Positions 26,419 through 35,659 of a stretch of 64,000 nucleotides of DNA are shown here, one piece after another. The stretch covers positions 1 to 64,000 of the forward strand of contig QIAN01000048.1 of NCBI GenBank assembly GCA_003225005.1, in the 5' to 3' direction. The translations under genes and the position numbers were made by a program. Positions within the stretch are counted from its first letter, which is position 1, and each line of letters begins with the position of its first letter. The notes under the pieces are model-generated. The model ran no database searches, had not been told where the DNA came from, and was given only the letters and a program-made list of their open reading frames with translations. The stretch comes from Acidobacteriota bacterium. GTDB lineage: Bacteria > Acidobacteriota > Terriglobia > Terriglobales > Acidobacteriaceae.

Positions 26419-26997
26419 TCACTTGCAAGACTTGCCGTATTCGGTGGTGTAGTGCAGTTTAATCTCACCACACGTACCCTGTTCGGCTGAATAGACGATG
26501 CAGGTGTCGAAGGGCCGCGAATAGACGTGCAAGCTGACGGCGCGCGCATTGAAGCGGCGGGGATTGAGCACACGATGCACGGGCTCGCGTGGGTCGACGG
26601 CGCAAGGTTGGGAGATATTCATCTCTAGGGTATCGGTGGCTTCCAGCTTACACACGCCGGCATCGACGTCTTGATGGAGGACACGGAAATTTTCAACCTG
26701 TAAGCGACCGATGGGGACGGCCATCCAGCAATTCTGGTCGCGGTGGTTATGCACGGAGCTGACCTGGCCGACCTCCCAGCAAATGGCAACCAACTCGTAG
26801 AGTGGGGTCTTGTCGACCAAATTGCGGGTGTAATGCTGCGCGTCCCAGGTGAGATAGGGGGCCAGCGAATCTGAAGCGACCGGAGTGTCCTGAAGAAATT
26901 TCCAGATCTGTTCGGTTTGATCGAAGGCGGCGTCGGGAAACTTCCGTAATTCGGCTGCGAAATCCGCAATGGAGACCGTTTTCGCCAGGGTGGTCAT
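26419..26997 (-). CDS. Cysteine dioxygenase
   Basis: A 192-residue cupin iron enzyme oxidising cysteine to cysteine sulfinate. The iron ligands fit SSVHNHRDQNCW (two His) and EPVHRVLN (third His). A substrate-binding Arg is in HYTRNLVDKT. Compared with the mammalian enzyme, both partners of the Cys-Tyr cross-link appear present: the Cys in HNHRDQNC and the Tyr in VSLHVYSRPFDTC. Many bacterial homologues have Gly instead of that Cys. It starts at ATG 26997 with AGAAGATC upstream. It lies 51 bp downstream of queA on the same strand, so the two may be co-transcribed. Confidence 0.92.
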   Translation of the reverse strand: MTTLAKTVSIADFAAELRKFPDAAFDQTEQIWKFLQDTPVASDSLAPYLTWDAQHYTRNLVDKTPLYELVAICWEVGQVSSVHNHRDQNCWMAVPIGRLQVENFRVLHQDVDAGVCKLEATDTLEMNISQPCAVDPREPVHRVLNPRRFNARAVSLHVYSRPFDTCIVYSAEQGTCGEIKLHYTTEYGKSCK

Positions 26998-27048
26998 GAT
27001 CTTCTCCGGAGAAAAAGTATAGCGCAGCGGTGCAGGCGGGGGCCAGGA

Positions 27049-28140
27049 CTACTCGAGGTACATGCAATCGCCATAGGAATAAAAGCGGTAACGGGCGGCG
27101 ACGGCATGCTGATAGGCAGGTAAAATGTTTTCGCGGCCACCCAGGGCGCTTACCAGCATGAGCAGCGTGGATTGCGGCAAGTGGAAGTTGGTTAGCAGCG
27201 CGCTGACGACCCTAAAATCGTATCCGGGATAGATGAAGAGGTTGGCCTCGCTTTGGCCCCCGGTGACGGTGCCAGAGCCGCGCTGGGCCGCGTGCTCCAG
27301 AGCCCTGACTGTTGTTGTACCTACGGCGACGACGCGGCGAGATTCCCTTAGTGCCCTAGCAATCTTTGCCGCGGCTTCGGGCGTAATGGAATACGACTCG
27401 GAGTGTAACTTGTGTTCCTCCACACGCTCAACCCGTACGGGTTGAAATGTTCCCAGGCCCACGTGGAGGGTGATGTTAGCGGTTTCGATGCCGCGCTCCC
27501 TGATGCGAGCCAGGATCTCGGGGGTGAAATGGAGACCCGCGGTGGGAGCGGCTACAGATCCTCGGGCTTCTGCATAGACGGTCTGGTAGCGTTCCCGGTC
27601 GGCGGGAGAATCCGGGCGGGCAATATAGGGGGGAAGGGGGATGTGTCCAATTTGCTCCAGCCTGGCAAAAAAGTCATGCACGGGGAGAAACCGAATCTTG
27701 CGCTCTCCGAATGAAGCCCGGGCGATCACTTCCGCTTGCAGTTCGTCATTCTCTCCAAAAAACAGGCGCTCTCCGACCAAGATTTTGCGTCCGGGGCGGA
27801 CCAGGCATTCCCAGTGGTTGGGATCTCTTGAGATTTGGCGGAGTAGCAGGATTTCGACGCGGCCTTGAAGGAAATCCCTGGCGGCGGGGTTGTGCGGACT
27901 CAGTGGCTGCGATTTGATGCCGGCGCGGCGGCCATACAGCCGGGCGGGAAGCACTCGAGTGTTGTTGAAGACCAGCAGGTCCGTGCATCGCAGGAGATCT
28001 GGGAAATCGACAAACTGGCGATCCGCGAGGCGGCCACTCGATTTTTCCACGTGCAGCATCCTCGATGCGGAGCGATCCGCAAGGGGTTCCTGCGCGATCA
28101 GGTCGTCGGGAAGACGGTAGTGGAAGTCGGAAACCTGCAC
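27049..28140 (-). CDS. queA: S-adenosylmethionine:tRNA ribosyltransferase-isomerase
   Basis: A 363-residue enzyme that moves the ribosyl part of SAM onto preQ1 at tRNA position 34, forming epoxyqueuosine. Signature segments are present: [62 protein letters not shown] and the C-terminal [17 protein letters not shown]. Length is normal and the start is ATG 28140. Other queuosine genes are not in the window. It is divergent from the class II aldolase gene. Confidence 0.97.
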   Translation of the reverse strand: MQVSDFHYRLPDDLIAQEPLADRSASRMLHVEKSSGRLADRQFVDFPDLLRCTDLLVFNNTRVLPARLYGRRAGIKSQPLSPHNPAARDFLQGRVEILLLRQISRDPNHWECLVRPGRKILVGERLFFGENDELQAEVIARASFGERKIRFLPVHDFFARLEQIGHIPLPPYIARPDSPADRERYQTVYAEARGSVAAPTAGLHFTPEILARIRERGIETANITLHVGLGTFQPVRVERVEEHKLHSESYSITPEAAAKIARALRESRRVVAVGTTTVRALEHAAQRGSGTVTGGQSEANLFIYPGYDFRVVSALLTNFHLPQSTLLMLVSALGGRENILPAYQHAVAARYRFYSYGDCMYLE

Positions 28141-28308
28141 CCAGTCAGATTATAGGGAGAGAGTCCGAAAGGCTGCGTCAGGCTGTCCTGGAATCGGCTG
28201 AGAAATTTCATATTTTTATGAGTAAATTGGATTGTCTCTTGGCGCACAGTGCTGTAGTATGCGGAGGCTGTACTGCGGTTTGTTTTCGCCGCTCCTTCCA
28301 AACTCTCC

Positions 28309-29007
28309 ATGGCCGCTGATCGCAAACCGAGGGAAGAAATCGTTCGCTTCGGGCGCATGCTGCACCAGCGTGGCTTCGTTGCGGCGATGGACGGAAATCT
28401 GTCGATCCGGCTGGACAACCGGCGAATTCTGGTCACACCCACGTGCGTGAGCAAGGGAGCCATGCGACCGGCGGATATGGTCGTGGTGGACCTCGAAGGA
28501 CACCGACTCGCCGGGCGCCGGGCGGTGACCAGCGAAATTGGCATGCATCTTCTGATTTATGAGCTGCGGCCGGATATCAGGGCCATCGTGCACGCGCATC
28601 CGCCTACGGCGACGGGCTTTGCGGCGGCCGGCATGGCCCTCAACGAGCCTTTGGTGTGCGAGGTTGTCATGGGGCTGGGGTCGATTCCTTTGGCGCGCTA
28701 CGGAACGCCCGGGACCTCTGAACTGGCGGAAACTCTCGCGCCCTACGTTCCCCATTACGACGCCATTCTCATGTCGAACCACGGGGTAGTGGCCTATGGG
28801 GACACCCTGGAGCACGCTTACATGAAGATGGAAACCGTAGAGCACTTCGCCCAAATTGCCCTAGTCACGCACCTGCTCGGCCGGCAGCAGCCGCTAGGGG
28901 AAGATGAGGTCGAAAAACTACTGCTGGCGCGCGCGAAGTATTTTGGCGCCAAGATGGCGGCTTCCATGCCCGTGCCGGCGGGCTCCTCGCCAGATAAGAC
29001 CAGCTAG
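28309..29007 (+). CDS. Class II aldolase/adducin family protein
   Basis: 232 residues, zinc-dependent class II aldolase fold of the L-fuculose-phosphate aldolase type. The N-terminus has the phosphate-binding GFVAAMDGNLSIRL and ILVTPTCVSKGAM. The catalytic acid is in TSEIGMH, and the zinc ligands are HAHPPTATGFA and the later ETVEHFAQI. The substrate cannot be told from sequence: fuculose, rhamnulose and methylthioribulose-type sugars are all possible. Start ATG 28309 matches family ends. It is followed by a hairpin (29062-29082) separating it from the convergent btuB-like gene. Confidence 0.9.
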   Translation: MAADRKPREEIVRFGRMLHQRGFVAAMDGNLSIRLDNRRILVTPTCVSKGAMRPADMVVVDLEGHRLAGRRAVTSEIGMHLLIYELRPDIRAIVHAHPPTATGFAAAGMALNEPLVCEVVMGLGSIPLARYGTPGTSELAETLAPYVPHYDAILMSNHGVVAYGDTLEHAYMKMETVEHFAQIALVTHLLGRQQPLGEDEVEKLLLARAKYFGAKMAASMPVPAGSSPDKTS

Positions 29008-29061
29008 GCGCCGACCCGGCGCGGCATGGCCCACTTAGAAGCACCTTCGCTAGGCTCGGGT

Positions 29062-29082
29062 GGACAGCCGAGGCGGCTGTCC
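29062..29082. repeat. Perfect palindromic repeat GGACAGCCG-AGG-CGGCTGTCC
   Basis: A 9-bp perfect stem between two convergent genes. It may act as a bidirectional terminator, but it lacks T-runs. A half copy (GCCGGAGGCGGCTGTCC) occurs inside the dusB insertion near 60292-60308, so it is a dispersed repeat module. Confidence 0.6.
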
Positions 29083-29094
29083 CTAGCTGAATTC

Positions 29095-31290
29095 TTAATC
29101 TCCTCCGATTCGGAAGCGCAATCCGGCGCGGAAATTGATGGGTAAGGCGGGATAGCCCACCACTTCGTTGTACCGCCGATCGAAGGCGTTCTCGATGTTC
29201 AGGTATGCGGTGACGCGGGGATGGACCGCGTACCAGCCGCCGAGATCCACTCGGGCGTAGCCTGCGGCATGATCCACAGGGGTGGGTAACACGAAGAAAT
29301 CAGAATCCGGTCTGCGTCCGACAAAGCTGCCGCCCAAGTTCGCGGCCCAGCGGCTACCCAAGTATGAGAGCAACAGGCTTCCCGAATGTTTGGGACGGCG
29401 GATCAATGGATTTCCTGGCTCGTGCTGCGGGTCAAAAGCGAAGGGCTGCTCAAGGATCTGCGTGGACGCATAGTTGTAGGCGGCGTCAAAGGACAGGCGC
29501 GAGAGCAGTCGGCCGTGGAATTCCACCTCGGCGCCCTGCGCGAAAGACTTGTCAATGTTTTCGTATTCGCCGGTGAAGGTGTGGGGATCGACGAGGGCAA
29601 AGTCAATCTGGTGCCGAAACAGGTTGTTGAAATAGATGGCCGAAAACGTACACCGTCCCGACAGGAATGACTGCTCCATCCCGGCCTCGAAGGCGCGGTT
29701 TTCTTCTGCTCTCAGATGAGGATTGGGAACGATTCCCGGTCCGCTGGCGAAAGCCTCTTCGAAACGCGCCTCTTTGATTCCGGTGGCGTAGGAAAACCGC
29801 AGCCGGGTCCCGGAAAACAATTGGCCGCCACGCAGCGCCAGGTAGCTCAATGCCATCCTGGGCACGAATTTGTTGCCAAAGGTTTCATTGTGAACGAAGC
29901 GGCCTCCGGCCACCACAGATAACCGGTTGACCAGTAACACCTGCTGGGCGTAGCCGGCGTGGTTCCGCCGCAACCCGTGAGTCACGGGCGGGAAGTTGGT
30001 GTCGCCCACGAAGGCGTTTTCGTCCTCCCCTTCATAGCCGAGGGTGGTGTGCGCCCAGCTGCGCTCGGAATAATCTCCCTGATAGTCAAATCCGGCGCGG
30101 TTGAAATGGTCGACGGCGTGGAAGGGACAGTCGAGGAAAACAAAGTTCGTAGGATCGCAGCCTCGGTCGGGGACGCTATCTTGGTTAGATCTTCCGTGGT
30201 GATATTCAAAGCCGGTGAGGCGGTGCTGCCAACCCGATGGGCCGCTCAGGGTCAAATCGGCGCTTCCTAAGACATCGTTGGTGCGTGCCTGCTGATCCGC
30301 GTCGGGCGGAAGCAGGGGCTGGTTGTTGAAGTCCCATTCGCCCTGCACCCCGGTGTGGCTATTGGCATGGCGCGCACGCACGCGGAGCAGCGCGCGGGGG
30401 CCGAGCTCGAGGCCAATGTTGGCCCCTTGGAGAGAGTTAGAGTAATCGTCGTTCGGACCTTTGCCGGCGCTGTTGAACTGATCGCCGAAAAAGTTGTAGT
30501 CCGAGCGACGCAGTGCGCCCGAGATGCTGGCAAAACCATGGGCGGTATCGAAGTTTCCTCCGTCGGCGCCAAAGCGAAGTTCGGGAGTGTGGGTATTGCC
30601 CGTCGTGCTGAACGTCTGCACAACGCTGGTCATGGCGTCGGAACCGTAGAGCGTGCTCTGGGCGCCACGAGCAAACTCGACCCGAGAGACATCGGTTAAT
30701 CGGACGGGCCCGAAGTCCATGGTGCCGCCGGAATCGTTGACCGCCACGCTGTCGATGAGCACCTTGTTGTAACGGGAATCCCCGCCGCGCACGAACAACG
30801 AGGCCAAGCCACCGCGCTGCCCGGCGGTGTCCACGATGGCGCCAGGAAGGAAGCGGAGCGCATCGGAGGCGTCCATGGGCTGCATCACCTGGAGCTGGGC
30901 AGCCTCCAAGACCGCGACACTGGCTCCTGATTCGGCTGCGGGAACAGGTGTTCGCGTGGCGACCACGACCACCACCTCCGTGGCCGGGGCCAACTGGAGC
31001 GACGCCGTGAGGGAGGCAGGGCGGGGAACGGTTACAGCGACGGTGAGGCTGGCGAATCCTGGGGCGAGAACCTGCACCTGGTATTCACCGTCGGGGACAT
31101 CGTCAAACGAGACAGTTCCATCTCCGGCGGAGGTGGCAGTGTGCAGGGCGGGTCCCTTGTTCCTGAGCAGCGATACCTGGGCCCCGGAGACGGCTGCGGA
31201 TTGGGGATCAACGAGCTTGACTTTGAGATCAGCAGCTAACGACGCCGCCAAGTATGAACCAACAAAAAGCAGAGCGCAAAATGCACGCAT
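29095..31290 (-). CDS. TonB-dependent receptor, probable cobalamin transporter (BtuB-like)
   Basis: 731 residues. A signal peptide (ALLFVGSYLAASLAADL) is followed by a carboxypeptidase-regulatory-like beta domain (about 22-100, AAVSGAQVSLL). Next comes the plug domain (ASDALRFLPGAIVDTAGQRG, then VLIDSVAVNDSGG and RVEFARGAQSTLYGSDAM) and a 22-strand barrel ending in Phe-rich strands (INFRAGLRFRIGGD). It imports a large substrate across the outer membrane using TonB. A cobalamin riboswitch precedes it, so vitamin B12 or a corrinoid is the probable cargo. ATG 31290 has AAAGGAGG upstream. Confidence 0.93.
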   Translation of the reverse strand: MRAFCALLFVGSYLAASLAADLKVKLVDPQSAAVSGAQVSLLRNKGPALHTATSAGDGTVSFDDVPDGEYQVQVLAPGFASLTVAVTVPRPASLTASLQLAPATEVVVVVATRTPVPAAESGASVAVLEAAQLQVMQPMDASDALRFLPGAIVDTAGQRGGLASLFVRGGDSRYNKVLIDSVAVNDSGGTMDFGPVRLTDVSRVEFARGAQSTLYGSDAMTSVVQTFSTTGNTHTPELRFGADGGNFDTAHGFASISGALRRSDYNFFGDQFNSAGKGPNDDYSNSLQGANIGLELGPRALLRVRARHANSHTGVQGEWDFNNQPLLPPDADQQARTNDVLGSADLTLSGPSGWQHRLTGFEYHHGRSNQDSVPDRGCDPTNFVFLDCPFHAVDHFNRAGFDYQGDYSERSWAHTTLGYEGEDENAFVGDTNFPPVTHGLRRNHAGYAQQVLLVNRLSVVAGGRFVHNETFGNKFVPRMALSYLALRGGQLFSGTRLRFSYATGIKEARFEEAFASGPGIVPNPHLRAEENRAFEAGMEQSFLSGRCTFSAIYFNNLFRHQIDFALVDPHTFTGEYENIDKSFAQGAEVEFHGRLLSRLSFDAAYNYASTQILEQPFAFDPQHEPGNPLIRRPKHSGSLLLSYLGSRWAANLGGSFVGRRPDSDFFVLPTPVDHAAGYARVDLGGWYAVHPRVTAYLNIENAFDRRYNEVVGYPALPINFRAGLRFRIGGD

Positions 31291-31330
31291 ACCATCCTCC
31301 TTTACACGCGAAAGGGTTGCGGTGGACGGT

Positions 31331-31535
31331 TTGCGCCGGTCTCCTGGCTTGCGAGTGAGGATGAGGCTTGATCGCAGTAAAAACGCCGCGATCTGACAAC
31401 ATCCGATGGCGGCAGACGGCCTTCCCGGGCATCCCCCAGTGACCGGCTGCTATTTCCTCGCTTACAGTTGCGCGGCAGCGCGGGATTTTCACCCGCTTCC
31501 CTGTCTTCGCCGAAATGGCAAAGACGCGCAAATCG
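31331..31535 (-). promoter_or_regulatory. Cobalamin (B12) riboswitch
   Basis: On the minus strand the leader of the btuB-like gene carries the conserved core GGGAAGCGGGTGAAAATCCC, then GCTGCCGCGCAACTGTAA (31501-31462). This is followed by the B12-box-like GGTCACTGGGGGATGCC, GGGAAGGCCGTC and the 3' closing AGCCAGGAGACCGG near 31337-31351. The order and wording match the cobalamin family. B12 binding would be expected to switch off the receptor. Its limits are approximate. Confidence 0.93.
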
Positions 31536-31628
31536 AAGGACTTTTGAAAGAGCAAGAAAAAACTGGTGTGAGGAATTTACCGGGGTGAGTTGGGGAAGTC
31601 AAATTTTTACCGTGCACTGGGCTTGGGA

Positions 31629-32432
31629 TCAGGCATCTCGCCCGTAGCATGGAAACTCGGCTGAACCGACCTTGCTTACGTTGGCGTCTGCGAACTCCAC
31701 CACACGGTCGAGCGATTCCTGCAGCTGTGCTTGGTATCGTTCGAGATCTTCATCCCTGGCGTCAGCGGGCACCGGGATGGACTTACCGATGCGCATCATG
31801 GCCCGCGAGAACGGCATGGGAATCATCAACCGGTCCCAGGTGTTAAGAACCCAGGCTTTGTCGACTGCGATGTGAAACATCGCGAGAGGCACGCCTGTGG
31901 CTCGTCCCAGCGCAACCGGACCAGGCTTCACCTTGTAACGTGGACCGCGTGGGCCATCGAGGGTGAAGGATACGGTCCAACCCTCTTGCAGTGCGCGACG
32001 CAATCCGAGGAGAGCGCGGACCGCATTTCGACTGCTCGAGCCTTTCACGGGGACAAAACCGAACTTGATGGCGATGCGGCCCATATACTCGCCGTCGTAG
32101 CTGTTGCTGCTCATCACCCGTATGCCGAGATTGCGGCATATATACGTCGAGGGAATGATGCACGAGTGCCACGAAGAGGCGATCACCGGACGGGCTTCCC
32201 GCGCGGGGGCCCCTTCTTCGCGGGAGACGCAAACGCGCAGGGTGGCGCCGATGAGGCGGATCAGCGTGGATCCACCCCAGACGATCAGGCTCAGAACGAT
32301 TCTTTGACGGAGGGTGAAGCGGCGGACGCCGGATGCGGGCTGGGCGGTAGCAGAAGCGGCTGGAGGTGTGCTGCCTTCGCTCACGTGGCTATTGTAATGC
32401 GCGGGACCGTGACCCTCGACAGTGGCAGGCAT
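31629..32432 (-). CDS. Lysophospholipid acyltransferase-like protein (DUF374)
   Basis: About 267 residues from ATG 32432. The open frame reaches 32507 but would overlap the PilZ gene. After a disordered N-terminus and one membrane segment (RIVLSLIVWGGSTLIRLI) comes the DUF374 core: SSWHSCIIPSTYICRN, VMSSNSYDGEYMGRIAIKFG, VPVKGSSSRNAVRALLG and FTLDGPRGPRYKVKPG. The WHS and DGPRGP motifs are typical of this family, which is related to PlsC acyltransferases and possibly acts in lipid A or lipoprotein acylation. The substrate is unknown. Confidence 0.85.
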   Translation of the reverse strand: MPATVEGHGPAHYNSHVSEGSTPPAASATAQPASGVRRFTLRQRIVLSLIVWGGSTLIRLIGATLRVCVSREEGAPAREARPVIASSWHSCIIPSTYICRNLGIRVMSSNSYDGEYMGRIAIKFGFVPVKGSSSRNAVRALLGLRRALQEGWTVSFTLDGPRGPRYKVKPGPVALGRATGVPLAMFHIAVDKAWVLNTWDRLMIPMPFSRAMMRIGKSIPVPADARDEDLERYQAQLQESLDRVVEFADANVSKVGSAEFPCYGRDA

Positions 32433-32479
32433 CGATGGCAGCGCTCGAGCGCTCGGCCACCGAAAATCAGAGGGGAGCT

Positions 32480-33220
32480 CTAGCTTTCCAGGTAGGAATC
32501 TATCCATTCTTTGATCTTGTGGCGGCGTTCATCAGCGGAATCGAAACGTACCCCAAATGATTTGGGTTGGCGCCAGCTAATCACGCCCCGAACACTGACT
32601 CGAGGCAGGGTCAACAGGGCGAAGGAAACGTCTACGTTGGTACCGGCAGAAATATCTTCCGCACTCTTCAACGACATACCGCCGGCGCTAATTTCGGCGC
32701 TGCTGGTGCTTAACCTGCGCCCGTCGGCGCATACCACCGAGACCTCAGTCATGACCGGGATGCGGGCATAGCGCCTGAATTCGTGGAGTACAAGAATACG
32801 AGTGGCACGAACTAACTTGAGAGCAGCAGGCCGCTCCAAGGGCTCGTGAAACATGGCGTTGATTCCGTACTTGGAGTAGCGCATGGCGTGCTGCGCATTG
32901 CCCCCGACGCCATAAATCACGAGGCGGCTGTTTGACGGCGAGCTGCGGGCTGCCTGCATCACGGCCTCCGCGCCAGAGTCAAGCGTCAGCACGCACGCCT
33001 CAAACTTCTCCGTGTGCAGCCGCTCGGCGGCATTTGCGGACATGGCCACAGCCTCGATGCCAAATTGCCGGAAGCACTCGGACAGAAGGCTTCGTGCCGA
33101 TTCTTTGAGGTTGACCAGTGCAGTACGGGCTCCGGCCTTTCTTATGGGAGAGGAGGCAGCGAAGGAGGTAGCGAAGGCGGTGGCGAAGGCTTTTTCCATG
33201 GTCGGGAACTGCGTATGCAA
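32480..33220 (-). CDS. PilZ domain protein with a degenerate receiver-like N-terminus
   Basis: 246 residues. Residues about 30-145 have a receiver-like alternation (ALVNLKESARSLLSECFRQF, then FEACVLTLDSGAEAV and SRLVIYGVGG) but no phospho-acceptor Asp I can assign. The C-terminal PilZ domain holds the c-di-GMP motifs: EFRRYARIPV (RxxxR) and SAEISAGGMSLK (D/NxSxxG with E first). It probably binds c-di-GMP and acts on a partner. ATG 33220 is used, with ATG 33199 as an alternative. The 227 bp up to fabF hold nothing recognisable. Confidence 0.82.
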   Translation of the reverse strand: MHTQFPTMEKAFATAFATSFAASSPIRKAGARTALVNLKESARSLLSECFRQFGIEAVAMSANAAERLHTEKFEACVLTLDSGAEAVMQAARSSPSNSRLVIYGVGGNAQHAMRYSKYGINAMFHEPLERPAALKLVRATRILVLHEFRRYARIPVMTEVSVVCADGRRLSTSSAEISAGGMSLKSAEDISAGTNVDVSFALLTLPRVSVRGVISWRQPKSFGVRFDSADERRHKIKEWIDSYLES

Positions 33221-33447
33221 CGAAAGTCTATTCTGGCCTGTGATCCGGCACTTGGAAAGACCCGAACGGGCTAGTCAGACAAGTACAAAAGGGCCATTAC
33301 TTCAGTGACGCTCAGGAGTAATTACGCAAGTCTATGAAATCTATTGCAGATTGAGAGAGTCCCCCAGCAGATTAAGAGGCAGCCATCCAATCATTCGCTG
33401 TGCCGCAAGGGCTGCGCAACTCAAGTATAGAGTTTCTCTTAAGCCGG

Positions 33448-34686
33448 TCACGCCGACCAGCGACGAAACAGCAGCGCCCCGTTGGTGCCACCGAAACCGA
33501 AAGAATTCGACATGGCGTATTCAATTTCCGTCTTGCGGGCGTGGTTGGCAACAAAATCCATTCCCGCAGTTTCCGGGTCCTGGCTCTCCAAGTTGACGGT
33601 CGGAGGCAGTACTTGATCCCGAAGCGCCAGCACGGTAACTCCGGCCTCGAGCCCGCCCGCACCACCGAGAAGATGGCCCGTCATTGACTTGGTGGAGCTG
33701 ACGGGAACTTTGTGCTCTCCGAAGAAATTGCGGATGGCATGAGCTTCGAGCGTATCGCCGATCGGAGTAGATGTGCCGTGCGCGTTCACGTAACCGACGA
33801 CATCTGGACTAAGGCCCGCATCGCGCACGGCATTGCGCATCACGCGGAAGCCGCCTCCATGCTCCGGAGCCGGCTGGGTCATGTGATATGCGTCGCCGCT
33901 CATGCCGTAGCCAACGATTTCAGCCAGGATCGGAGCGTCGCGCTTCCGCGCGTATTCCAACTCTTCAAGGATCAGGATGCCCGCGCCCTCGCCGATGACA
34001 AAGCCGTCGCGTTCCTTGTCCCACGGCCGGCTGGCCTTTTCGGGATCGCCGTTGCGCGTGGAAAGAGCGCGCATGGCCGCGAATCCGCCAACACCCATGG
34101 GAGTGATTGCGGCTTCCGAGCCGCCGGCTATCATGACATCGGCGTCGTTATGCTGAATGATGCGGAAGGAATCGCCGATGGAATGTGCGCTGGTAGTGCA
34201 GGCCGTAGCTGTAGCTTCATTGGGTCCCTTTGCACCATAGCGCATGGAGACGTGCCCAGCCGCCAAATTGATGATTGCCGCGGGAATGAAGAAGGGAGAT
34301 ATCTTGCGCGGGCCGCCTTCCATCAGCGCCGTATGCTCGCGCTCGATGATGTCGAAGCCTCCGATGCCCGAGCCGATATGGACCCCAACCCGTTCGTCAT
34401 TCTCTGGGGTGATTTTGAGGCCTGACATCTGCATGGCTTCGTCCGAGGCCGCGATGGCCAGATGGATGAAACGTCCCATCTTTTTCAGTTCTTTTTTCTC
34501 GATGAACTTCAAAGGGTCGAAGTTCTTGACCTCGGCCGCGATCTGGCAAGCAAAATTGCCGGCATCGAACTGCGTGATGCTTGCAACCCCGCTCTTGCCC
34601 GCAAGTAGGGCTTTCCACACGTCCCCGGTGGTATTGCCCACTCCGCAGATAAGCCCCAGGCCGGTAACGACGACCCTGCGTCCCAA
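33448..34686 (-). CDS. fabF: Beta-ketoacyl-ACP synthase II
   Basis: 412 residues if started at TTG 34686 (GRRVVVTGLGLICGVG), which has AAAGGTGG about 9 bases upstream overlapping the end of acpP. GTG 34698 is the other option. The longer frame to 34776 lies inside acpP and is unlikely. It catalyses chain elongation in fatty acid synthesis. The catalytic Cys is in ATACTTSAHSIGD, and the two His are in VNAHGTSTPIGD and STKSMTGHLLGGAGG. It is coupled to acpP, with the genes touching. Confidence 0.95.
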   Translation of the reverse strand: MGRRVVVTGLGLICGVGNTTGDVWKALLAGKSGVASITQFDAGNFACQIAAEVKNFDPLKFIEKKELKKMGRFIHLAIAASDEAMQMSGLKITPENDERVGVHIGSGIGGFDIIEREHTALMEGGPRKISPFFIPAAIINLAAGHVSMRYGAKGPNEATATACTTSAHSIGDSFRIIQHNDADVMIAGGSEAAITPMGVGGFAAMRALSTRNGDPEKASRPWDKERDGFVIGEGAGILILEELEYARKRDAPILAEIVGYGMSGDAYHMTQPAPEHGGGFRVMRNAVRDAGLSPDVVGYVNAHGTSTPIGDTLEAHAIRNFFGEHKVPVSSTKSMTGHLLGGAGGLEAGVTVLALRDQVLPPTVNLESQDPETAGMDFVANHARKTEIEYAMSNSFGFGGTNGALLFRRWSA

Positions 34687-34687
34687 A

Positions 34688-34933
34688 CTACTTGCCACCT
34701 TTCGAGTGCTTGGAGATGTAATCGACCGCGTCCTGCACGGTGCGGATTTTCTCCGCGTCTTCATCGGGAATTTCAATGTCGAAGGCCTCTTCGAAAGCCA
34801 TGACCAGTTCGACTGTATCGAGCGAATCCGCGCCCAGATCGTCTACGAACGAGGCGCTCGATGTGACTTCGCCCTCATCGACGCCCAGTTGTTCCACAAT
34901 AATCTGCTTAACTTTCTCGTCCACTGCTGCCAT
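34688..34933 (-). CDS. acpP: Acyl carrier protein
   Basis: 81 residues from ATG 34933 ([19 protein letters not shown]). An upstream extension to 35062 is not family-like. The phosphopantetheine attachment Ser is residue 37 in [16 protein letters not shown]. It carries acyl chains for FabF and other Fab enzymes, and acpS elsewhere in the window (39790) makes it active. The 259 bp between acpP and the divergent dtd hold the promoters for both, with no clear boxes. Confidence 0.97.
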   Translation of the reverse strand: MAAVDEKVKQIIVEQLGVDEGEVTSSASFVDDLGADSLDTVELVMAFEEAFDIEIPDEDAEKIRTVQDAVDYISKHSKGGK

Positions 34934-35192
34934 ATTTTTCCTCGCTTGCCTCGATTTTGTTCGAACGCCGATTCCAGGTCGCCGGGGTCGCGGTCCGCAC
35001 CTTTTCCGGTCAGGCCGCGCTCGGGTAGTCCACCATGTCGCCACCTTTGCGTGCCGCGTCAATAAAAAGGCGAGTTTGTAGTGTAATAGTCCGGCTAAAT
35101 GGCTGTAAAGGAAGCGCGGATTCGCTGACCGATCCAGGCTTGTGGTATACCTTCTGCATCCTAACTGCGGTCACTCGTACCGGTCAAACCAG

Positions 35193-35642
35193 ATGCGGGC
35201 CGTCGTCCAGCGCGTGAGCCGTGCCCAAGTCACGGTGATCGACGAGAGTGTCGGCGCGATTGACGCTGGGCTGCTGGTTTTGCTGGGCGTCGGCAGATCC
35301 GACACTGAGGCTGACGCCTCCTACCTGGCCGAGAAAATCGTTGGCTTGCGGATCTTCGAAGATGAACGTGGGAAAATGAACCGCAGCGTTCAGGACATAC
35401 GCGGCGGAATCCTGGTGGTTTCGCAATTCACCCTGTATGGAGACGTCCGAGGAGGCAAGCGGCCCTCATTCGACGATGCGGCCCCACCGGAGAATGCACG
35501 CGGGATGTACGAATTCTTCGTCGAACAGCTGAGAAAATCCGGCTTGCGCTGCGAAATGGGCCGATTCCAGGAAATCATGCAAGTGGAACTCGTCAATGAA
35601 GGGCCAGTGACCATCCTGCTGGACTCGACCAAGACGTTTTAG
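35193..35642 (+). CDS. dtd: D-aminoacyl-tRNA deacylase
   Basis: 149 residues from ATG 35193 ([15 protein letters not shown]), the usual family start. The open frame upstream to 35142 is spurious. It removes D-amino acids, and Gly from tRNA-Ala, using the two signature loops [10 protein letters not shown] and [11 protein letters not shown]. Complete. It is convergent with folP, with a 17-bp gap. Confidence 0.96.
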   Translation: MRAVVQRVSRAQVTVIDESVGAIDAGLLVLLGVGRSDTEADASYLAEKIVGLRIFEDERGKMNRSVQDIRGGILVVSQFTLYGDVRGGKRPSFDDAAPPENARGMYEFFVEQLRKSGLRCEMGRFQEIMQVELVNEGPVTILLDSTKTF

Positions 35643-35659
35643 CTTGCCGTCGGTCGATT

